A stretch of DNA of 64,000 nucleotides from Bacillus carboniphilus (lineage in GTDB: Bacteria > Bacillota > Bacilli > Bacillales > JAIVKR01), in contig NZ_CP129013.1 in the NCBI RefSeq assembly GCF_020524035.2, positions 2,035,822 to 2,099,821 of the forward strand, read 5' to 3'. The notes beneath the pieces are model-generated. The model had not been told where the DNA came from and made no database searches. It was given only the letters and a program-made list of their open reading frames with translations. The position numbers and the translations under genes are program-made. Below are positions 58,488-64,000 of the stretch, piece after piece; position 1 is the first letter of the stretch, and each line of letters starts with the position of its first letter.

Positions 58488-59372
58488 TTATGCCTCCTTT
58501 TCATAGTAGTACATAAAGATTTCTTCTAAATCAGGCTCTTCTATCCAAATGTTAGTGACGTTTATTTCGGCAAATTTTCTTATGATCCGATTCATATCCC
58601 CTTTAAATAGGAAGCTAGTGATCTCCCCCTGAGTTTTGTAGTCGTTCACACCTTCCATTTGAAAGACTGTATCACTAATAGGATCTTTTGTTTCGAGTTT
58701 TACTTTTTTATAATTTTTCTCTTGTAGAGCATGCATTTCTTCAATCTTTACAATCTCACCTTCCTTAATAATCCCTACGCGATCACATAAACGCTGAACT
58801 TCACTTAAAACATGGGAGGAGAAAAAGATCGTTGCCCCTTTTTTATTTTCCTCTCTTAACAAGTCAAAAAAACGATGCTGAACTAAAGGGTCTAATCCAC
58901 TGGTTGGTTCATCAAGAATGATTAACTTTGGTTCATGAAGAAGCGCTTGGACAATCCCGACCTTTTTACGATTCCCAAAAGATAAATCGTTTATTTTCTT
59001 AGATAAATCTAAATCCATAAGGTTCGCCAGTTCATCAATTCTTTTACTACAGTCTTTTTTATAAAAACTAGCTGCATATTTTAGCAAGTTTCCCACTTTC
59101 ATATTGTCGTAATAAAATACCTCTGATGGTAAATAGCCAATGTCTTTTGCAATTTCAGGCGCAAACTTTTTGCAATCTTTGCCGAAGATTTTGGCTCCGC
59201 CACTCGTTGGATAAATGAGTGATAAAATGGTGCGAATGAATGTCGATTTTCCCGCCCCATTAGGACCAATAAAACCAAAAATTTCTCCTTGTTTGACTTG
59301 AAGACTTACATTTAAAATCCCTCTTGATTTGCCATACATCTTTGTTAGTTGATTCACTTCTACTACGTTCAT
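58488..59372 (-). CDS. ABC-2 exporter ATPase
   Basis: A 294-residue ATPase of the CcmA/BcrA type. Walker A FIGPNGAGKSTFIRTIL, Q-loop YLPSEVFYYDNM, signature LSFGNRKKVGIVQALLH, Walker B KLIILDEPTSGLDPLVQ and switch FSSHVLSEVQRLCDR. The C-terminal extension (about residues 215-294) is the regulatory domain of this class. It drives the two downstream permeases. Confidence 0.92.
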   Translation of the reverse strand: MNVVEVNQLTKMYGKSRGILNVSLQVKQGEIFGFIGPNGAGKSTFIRTILSLIYPTSGGAKIFGKDCKKFAPEIAKDIGYLPSEVFYYDNMKVGNLLKYAASFYKKDCSKRIDELANLMDLDLSKKINDLSFGNRKKVGIVQALLHEPKLIILDEPTSGLDPLVQHRFFDLLREENKKGATIFFSSHVLSEVQRLCDRVGIIKEGEIVKIEEMHALQEKNYKKVKLETKDPISDTVFQMEGVNDYKTQGEITSFLFKGDMNRIIRKFAEINVTNIWIEEPDLEEIFMYYYEKEA

Positions 59373-59385
59373 GTCCCTCTCCCCC

Positions 59386-60012
59386 TTATGATTTATAAAA
59401 GGTCTTCCTTAAAATCGCAATGTATTCATCCATCTCCTGCAATACTTTTTCTGAATCAATCTGTTCAACCGATTGTGAACGAATCTTTTCTTGAAAGTTA
59501 AATGAATATCCTTCAAACATCCATTGAATCAGCTCCACTGTTTTCATTGGATCAATCTCTTCCTTAAATAATGAAAAATCAATGTTGGAAAAAAGCTCTT
59601 GATATCTTTTTTGTAATGCCTCTTTTTCCTTTTCTTTAATCTCTTTTTTGACCTCTGGAGATGTCTCTAAACCCACTTGTTTTAGGAAATTCACCATATC
59701 AGGGTAAACTTTAAAAAGATCAAATTTAAGGACGGCTATTTGTTGATAAATATTAAATATATCTGTTTCCTTCCAATCCAGCTTTTCATACAGTTTCTCC
59801 ACTAATATTTCCATTAAATGATCATACAGAAATAAATAGAGCTCCTTCTTGCTCTTAAAATAATGAAAAAGCAATCCTTTTGAAATCCCAGCCTCCTTGA
59901 CAATTTTGTTCGTAGATGCATCATCATAGCCTTTTTGGGCAAACTCTTGAATGGCTGCATTCATGATTCGATCTTGTTTTTCTTGATCTAAGCTTAAAAA
60001 TTTACTAATCAT
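59386..60012 (-). CDS. TetR-family regulator
   Basis: A 208-residue repressor with an N-terminal helix-turn-helix (IMNAAIQEFAQKGYDDAST, then KEAGISKGLLFHYFKSKKEL) and a C-terminal ligand domain rich in helices. First gene of the exporter operon. Two TTGAC-N7-GTCAA type palindromes upstream are its likely operators, so it should autorepress the operon and release on drug binding. The inducer is unknown. Confidence 0.9.
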   Translation of the reverse strand: MISKFLSLDQEKQDRIMNAAIQEFAQKGYDDASTNKIVKEAGISKGLLFHYFKSKKELYLFLYDHLMEILVEKLYEKLDWKETDIFNIYQQIAVLKFDLFKVYPDMVNFLKQVGLETSPEVKKEIKEKEKEALQKRYQELFSNIDFSLFKEEIDPMKTVELIQWMFEGYSFNFQEKIRSQSVEQIDSEKVLQEMDEYIAILRKTFYKS

Positions 60013-60026
60013 TTTCTACTCCTCCA

Positions 60027-60043
60027 TTGACTTACCTGGTCAA
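60027..60043. promoter_or_regulatory. TetR operator 1
   Basis: TTGACTTACCTGGTCAA, an imperfect palindrome 14 bases upstream of the tetR start. Confidence 0.75.
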
Positions 60044-60060
60044 TATTATTTTACTCCTTC

Positions 60061-60077
60061 TTGACCATTGTGGTCAA
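60061..60077. promoter_or_regulatory. TetR operator 2
   Basis: TTGACCATTGTGGTCAA, a perfect palindrome (TTGACCA/TGGTCAA). Centre 34 bases from operator 1, about three helical turns. Confidence 0.8.
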
Positions 60078-60091
60078 CTAAATTCAAAACA

Positions 60092-60117
60092 AAAAAGGAC
60101 CTATTTTCAGATCCTTT
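60092..60117. terminator. Possible hairpin terminator
   Basis: AAAAGGA and TCCTTTT arms with short interior mismatches, in the spacer between the acetyltransferase and the exporter operon. Confidence 0.5.
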
Positions 60118-60163
60118 TCGACATTCTTACATTCCGCATATACTAGTTGTATTTAATCTAATT

Positions 60164-60275
60164 GCAAGGGACTCCCCTCGTTTTGCACTTATGAGCTGGC
60201 AATCCTCATGGTTCGTCCCTCACATTGCGGGGTCTTTTCTATCCCTTTTTACGCAGGAGTCACGGGTTCCCTTGC
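60164..60275. repeat. Imperfect inverted repeat, possible mobile-element remnant
   Basis: GCAAGGGACTCC at 60164-60175 has a partial complement GGAGTCACGGGTTCCCTTGC at 60256-60275. The 110-base block is GC-richer than its surroundings and has no frame. It may be a remnant of an insertion sequence, but no transposase is seen. Confidence 0.45.
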
Positions 60276-60288
60276 GAAGAAAACAAAG

Positions 60289-60756
60289 TTAAATAGATAA
60301 TTGCATAATATATTGCTCACCTATAGGTCCCATCTTTTTTCTTCCTTCATCAACAAAACCTACCGATAAATAAAGCTGTTGAGCGGCAAGATTTTTATGA
60401 TTGACCGCCAAAATAATTTCATTACAGATAGTAAATTTTTTCTTAACAAAAGACTTCAATTGAAGCATGGCTTCTTTTGCATACCCTTTTCCTTGTTCAG
60501 ACTGATTTATTGATAAAGCTGTTAATAGCATTGCTTTTTGATTATTAGTATATTCTTGTACACGTTGATGACTGTTTAAAAGGAAAAATCCCACAACGTC
60601 ATCATCCTTCAAAATCACGATTGGATATTGTCCTTCTTTTAACTCGTTTAATCGATCGATAGGCAAAGAGGTAAACTTAAGTTGTTCTGGTGGTAAATGA
60701 AAGGTGAGTAATTGCTCTAAATACTTTTCGTTATATTGTTTTAGTTGAATAACCAT
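60289..60756 (-). CDS. GNAT-family N-acetyltransferase
   Basis: About 155 residues from ATG 60756, behind GAGG, which I prefer over the codon at 60762. GNAT fold with the acetyl-CoA loop QSEQGKGYAKEAMLQLKSFV, the strand ILAVNHKNLAAQQLYLSVGFV and a Met/Gln end. The gene is 18 bases downstream of the sigma-factor gene on the same strand, so it probably belongs to the ECF41 operon. Substrate unknown. Confidence 0.8.
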   Translation of the reverse strand: MVIQLKQYNEKYLEQLLTFHLPPEQLKFTSLPIDRLNELKEGQYPIVILKDDDVVGFFLLNSHQRVQEYTNNQKAMLLTALSINQSEQGKGYAKEAMLQLKSFVKKKFTICNEIILAVNHKNLAAQQLYLSVGFVDEGRKKMGPIGEQYIMQLSI

Positions 60757-60774
60757 ATACATACCTCAGATTAT

Positions 60775-61644
60775 CTATTTTGATGCCCATAGGGTGGACA
60801 TTCTTACTTTATCAGGATTGACCATATAAAAGATTTTGTCAACTTGATTTCCTTTAATATTAAACGTCATAACAGATAATTCGTTAGATTCTTCCTTTAT
60901 CATGAGTCCCTTCCTTTGATTAACGGATCCTACAGAAAGGTGAACTGAGTCTTTCTTCTTAATTAAAAAGTCTAATAGAGAAAATACGTTTACCTTCCCA
61001 ATAATTGGTCGTAACGCAGCCACTTTTTTCCCTCCTCCATCCGCATAGTAAACAACATCGTCATGCAATAGACGGATCAATCGATTCAAATCTGCTTGTT
61101 GAAAAGCTTCGATGAAAGATAACACAACGGTATCATGATTAGCACGATCCGTAGTCTCTTCTACATTTTCTAATTTCATTTTGGCTCTACTTAATATTTT
61201 TCTACACGTTACTTCTTTTTTTTGAACAACACCTGCTATATAAGGATAATCGAAGACATACACTTCTCTTAAAATAAAAATTGCTCTCTCTATTGGGTTT
61301 AAATTTTCAAGCAAGTGAAGCAGGGCATAAGATAGGTCACTCTTAATGAGCACTTGATTTGATGGGTCTTCTTCAGTTATAACAGGTTCAGGTAACCACG
61401 GACCAACATAAATTTCTCTTTTCTTACTCGCTGATTTTAAGATGTCTAAGCATCTGTTTGCGACAAGCTTACAAAGAAAATTCTTCATGTTACTTTCATA
61501 CTGTAAATCATGGGTTGTCAACCTTGTAAACACATCTTGAACGACATCTTCAGCATCACTAACAGAGCCCATCATTTGATAAGCTAAAGAATATAGGAGT
61601 GACTGATATTCCTCCCATAGTGAGGTAATTTTACTATTCTCCAT
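60775..61644 (-). CDS. ECF41-type sigma factor with SnoaL extension
   Basis: About 289 residues (ATG 61644, MENSKITSLW). Sigma-2 (DAEDVVQDVFTRL) and sigma-4 (FILREVYVFDYPYIAGVV) domains are followed by a C-terminal SnoaL-like extension. The ECF41 hallmarks are all present: WLPEPV in the linker, DGGGKK in the extension and NPDKV near the end. In this group the extension acts in place of an anti-sigma factor. It is cotranscribed with an FAD oxidoreductase. Confidence 0.92.
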   Translation of the reverse strand: MENSKITSLWEEYQSLLYSLAYQMMGSVSDAEDVVQDVFTRLTTHDLQYESNMKNFLCKLVANRCLDILKSASKKREIYVGPWLPEPVITEEDPSNQVLIKSDLSYALLHLLENLNPIERAIFILREVYVFDYPYIAGVVQKKEVTCRKILSRAKMKLENVEETTDRANHDTVVLSFIEAFQQADLNRLIRLLHDDVVYYADGGGKKVAALRPIIGKVNVFSLLDFLIKKKDSVHLSVGSVNQRKGLMIKEESNELSVMTFNIKGNQVDKIFYMVNPDKVRMSTLWASK

Positions 61645-61662
61645 AGATTTCACTCACTTATA

Positions 61663-62817
61663 TTATTTTTTTACTAAGCTAGCTTCATTCCATGTATACT
61701 TTCTAAAACTCAAACCTAATTTTCCTGTTAGACACAAAGTCAGCCCCCACTTCTTGATCCAGATAAACCCTTCATCAGGTCCCAAACTTATACACCGTAG
61801 TTGTACAGGATACTGTTTATGATTAGGAGCATGGGGTTTATTAGAAAACGACTGTTTTAAAATTTTTGCCAATCTTTGTGCTTGTGGAATGGCCTCTTTA
61901 CACGTCATTTCATCTTGATGGTTTGATTTTGGATCAACTACTTTTGCACAGTCACCAATAGCATAAATATTTTTCTCTACTAAATAATTTTCGTTTACAA
62001 TTAACTGTCCTCTATTTGAAACTGGTAAACTTAGTTTTTGAATTAACGGATTTGGGCTGACACCTGTTGTGACCACACACATGCCCACATTATATGCCTT
62101 ACCATTTTCAGAAAGGACTTGGTTATCATGGTAAGAATGAACTCTTGTTTTCGGAATGAACTTAATGTTACGTTCGTGCAATTTCTTTTCAAGTTTATCA
62201 TTTACTTTTGCTGAAGCTTCTTCAAGTAGCTTTTCTTTGTTGCCAAATAAGAGCACTTCAAAAGAATGGCTTTTTAAATTTTCTTCCATGAAGTAAGCCA
62301 TCTCTGCGGCTGTTTCAATACCAGAAATTCCTGATCCTACTACTGCCATACGCAACGGTGTTTTTTTCTTGTTTACTTGCGAAGAGGTTTGCTCAATTAA
62401 AGTCATTAGACGTTGTTTGATTTTGAGACCACTGTTTTGTATGCCTAAAGGAATCCCTAACTGATCTTCCGTTTTCATCACACTTCCAAGGGCAATAATT
62501 AAACGATCGTAAAAAATATGATCCTTAGAATCTTGATTTAACTTCTGAACCAAAACTTTTTTAGCCTTCTTATCAATCTCTATTACTTCTCCTTGAACAT
62601 GCTCCATTCCTTTGGTTAAATAATGTTCAAACGGAATTGTGATTGATTCGTCACTTGTAATCGATTTGAATAACAACACTTTTCTAAGGTGATTATGGTT
62701 TTTATCAATTAAAGTAACCTTAACGCTCTCACCTAATTGACCTTTATATTCCTTTCCTAATGAATTCATAAGGTTAATTCCAGCATATCCTCCACCTAAA
62801 ATAACGATATTTTTCAT
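61663..62817 (-). CDS. NAD(P)/FAD-dependent oxidoreductase (NDH-2-like)
   Basis: About 384 residues from ATG 62817 (MKNIVILGGGYAGINLMNSL), eight bases after AGGAGG. N-terminal FAD GxGxxG motif, middle NAD motif MAVVGSGISGIETAAEMA, and the FAD-binding YAIGDCAKV near the C-terminus. This is the type-II NADH-dehydrogenase/thioredoxin-reductase-like fold. It is the cognate oxidoreductase of an ECF41 cassette; the substrate is unknown. Upstream lies an ECF41-type promoter. Confidence 0.88.
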   Translation of the reverse strand: MKNIVILGGGYAGINLMNSLGKEYKGQLGESVKVTLIDKNHNHLRKVLLFKSITSDESITIPFEHYLTKGMEHVQGEVIEIDKKAKKVLVQKLNQDSKDHIFYDRLIIALGSVMKTEDQLGIPLGIQNSGLKIKQRLMTLIEQTSSQVNKKKTPLRMAVVGSGISGIETAAEMAYFMEENLKSHSFEVLLFGNKEKLLEEASAKVNDKLEKKLHERNIKFIPKTRVHSYHDNQVLSENGKAYNVGMCVVTTGVSPNPLIQKLSLPVSNRGQLIVNENYLVEKNIYAIGDCAKVVDPKSNHQDEMTCKEAIPQAQRLAKILKQSFSNKPHAPNHKQYPVQLRCISLGPDEGFIWIKKWGLTLCLTGKLGLSFRKYTWNEASLVKK

Positions 62818-62839
62818 GTTCATCTCCTCCTCACCTTAA

Positions 62840-62867
62840 GAACGAACAATCATGTTGTTTTGTGACA
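62840..62867 (-). promoter_or_regulatory. ECF41-type promoter
   Basis: TGTCACA, exactly 16 bases, then CGTTC on the minus strand, matching the published ECF41 promoter TGTCACA-N16-CGTC except for the fourth base of the -10. It lies 22 bases upstream of the oxidoreductase start. Confidence 0.85.
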
Positions 62868-62917
62868 TGAAAACTTCATTTTTTTGGTGAGGAAGTTAAA
62901 CTAACACTTTTTTCGTT

Positions 62918-63490
62918 TTATTTAATGCTAGGATAATAAGGGTAATCAATATAGTTTTGTACCTTTCTTACTACTTCTTCTCCTTTTATTAGTTGTAAGA
63001 AGTATAGCCCTAAATCAATCGATGTGGATACACCTCCACCAGTGATTACATCACCATCTCGTACAATTCGCTCCTCTACTACTTCCTCACATAATGGTAC
63101 AAGCCAATTTAAATAATGAGGGTGAGTCGTTGCTTTTTTCCCTTGTAATAAACCTGCTGCTCCTAATAAGATCGAACCGGTACAAACGGAAATTTTATAT
63201 GGAACTTCCTCTGCCGTCCTTAACCAACTTATAAATCCCTTATCTTTTGCATATTTCCTTGTTCCAGACCCTCCTGGAATAAAGATCGCATCAAATTGAC
63301 TTAAATCTGGTTTCACCTTATCGACCGTTATTTTCAATCCAAATTCATCTTTAATCGATTCATTAAATGCACACACTTTCCAATTTACATCTTCACAAAT
63401 TTGATCTTCTTTTAGCGCGGTAATGACATTATAAAAACCGAAAAAGTCCAACGCTGTTATCTCATCGTACAATATAAATCCAATGTTCAT
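62918..63490 (-). CDS. DJ-1/PfpI family protein
   Basis: 190 residues from ATG 63490 (MNIGFILYDEITALDFFGF), behind GGGAGG. Class-I glutamine-amidotransferase fold with the Cys nucleophile in KISVCTGSILLGAAGLL and the HYL/GGGVSTSIDLG region. Family members include isocyanide hydratase-like and transcriptional DJ-1 proteins. The start overlaps the stop of the upstream acetyltransferase by 4 bases (ATGA). Function uncertain. Confidence 0.85.
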   Translation of the reverse strand: MNIGFILYDEITALDFFGFYNVITALKEDQICEDVNWKVCAFNESIKDEFGLKITVDKVKPDLSQFDAIFIPGGSGTRKYAKDKGFISWLRTAEEVPYKISVCTGSILLGAAGLLQGKKATTHPHYLNWLVPLCEEVVEERIVRDGDVITGGGVSTSIDLGLYFLQLIKGEEVVRKVQNYIDYPYYPSIK

Positions 63491-64000
63491 TTTTTTGCCT
63501 CCCGTGTTTCGTTTTTGCTCATAAAATTTTGCAAATGGCTTTTTACCTCTTCCCATTCATGATCGAGAATGTTATAAAAGACGGTATCTCGTATAAAACC
63601 ATCATGAAGGATGCGCTGTTTACGAAGTACTCCTTCTTTCTTCGCCCCAATCCGTTCGATCGCCTGCTAGGATCTTCTATTTCTTCCGTCCGTTTTTAAT
63701 TGAACACGGACCGCTCCCCACTCTTCAAAGGCATAGCGTAGTAAGAGAAACTTACACTGTGTATTCACTTTCGTTCGCCAAACAGAAGGATGGTGCCAAG
63801 TCCAGCCAATTTCTAAATGTTTATGTTCCTTAGATATATTTAAATATCGTGTACTACCTACTACCCTATTCTCCCTTTGATCATAAATGACAAACGGGAA
63901 CTCCAATCCTGCTCTTCTCTCCTCTAATGCTTCCTTAACTAGTTTTCTCATATCCTCTTTTTCTTTTATATCCATTGGCATGTAAGCCCATATATCTTCA
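63487..64000 (-). CDS. GNAT acetyltransferase, partial, internal TAG
   Basis: A GNAT protein whose N-terminus lies beyond the window edge. FVIYDQRENRVVGSTRYLNI, EIGWTWHHPSVWRTKVNTQC and FEEWGAVRVQLKTDGRNRRS are RimJ-type acetyltransferase segments. A TAG at 63667 interrupts the frame, but the same frame continues as QAIERIGAKKEGVLRKQRIL to a TGA at 63487, so the stop is probably a base error or a recent mutation. The stop overlaps the PfpI start. Without that TAG the family C-terminus is complete. Confidence 0.75.

Noticed and set aside
60140-60290. Intact insertion sequence
   Set aside because: Only an imperfect inverted repeat; no transposase frame on either strand.

Overview
This 64 kb window is chromosomal DNA from a low-GC, endospore-forming member of the Bacillaceae. 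Supporting signs are: a Bacillus-type yusG-gcvH-yusI-fadE-fadA-fadN-yuzL-fadM-coat-yusU-yusV gene order; CotF-like, GerPF-like and SPOCS-like spore proteins; strong AGGAGG ribosome sites; and FadR, Fur and PhoP operators of the Bacillus type. The genus cannot be fixed from the sequence alone. No rRNA, tRNA, CRISPR array or intact insertion sequence was seen.

Layout. 0-8 kb (minus strand): glycine-cleavage H protein, an ArsC/Spx-like protein, and the fatty-acid beta-oxidation operon fadN-fadA-fadE behind a perfect FadR operator, then yuzL (plus) and proline dehydrogenase fadM. 8.3-13.3 kb: two spore-coat genes, yusU, and a Fur-controlled divergent ferric-siderophore ABC system. 13.2-19.4 kb: a structured intergenic repeat, a ZIP metal transporter, a chemotaxis receptor, an oligoendopeptidase F and a DD-carboxypeptidase. 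19.6-24.3 kb: a small spore-surface cluster, a two-component system and a 20-cysteine copper-storage-like protein. 24.4-30.9 kb: fumarase, an AI-2E family permease, a racemase-fold/lactone-oxidase pair and purine nucleoside phosphorylase. 31-43 kb: an MMPL/RND exporter, an RraA-like aldolase, an alkaline phosphatase fused to cell-wall-binding repeats under a four-repeat PhoP box, and a complete aapJQMP-type amino-acid transporter split by a MITE-like element. 43.4-55.2 kb: two tandem giant secreted nuclease/5'-nucleotidase paralogues, the second with its nucleotidase module duplicated and a sortase signal. 55.6-64 kb: two small membrane proteins, thiE, a TetR-controlled ABC-2 exporter, an ECF41 sigma-factor operon with a recognisable ECF41 promoter, a DJ-1/PfpI protein and a partial acetyltransferase.

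How the genes work together. The 30-55 kb part reads as nutrient scavenging: extracellular DNA and nucleotides would be cut by the giant nucleases, dephosphorylated by the nucleotidase modules and the alkaline phosphatase, the nucleosides split by DeoD, and amino acids taken up by AapJQMP. The fad operon and fumarase supply central carbon metabolism, and the siderophore system supplies iron.

Quality warning. I found about 22 single-base indels that break otherwise perfectly conserved genes. Nearly all lie in short homopolymers and eight of them are in fadNAE. Reading frames resume immediately with no accompanying stop codons, so most are probably sequence errors rather than true pseudogenes. 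The coordinates below span the restored genes.
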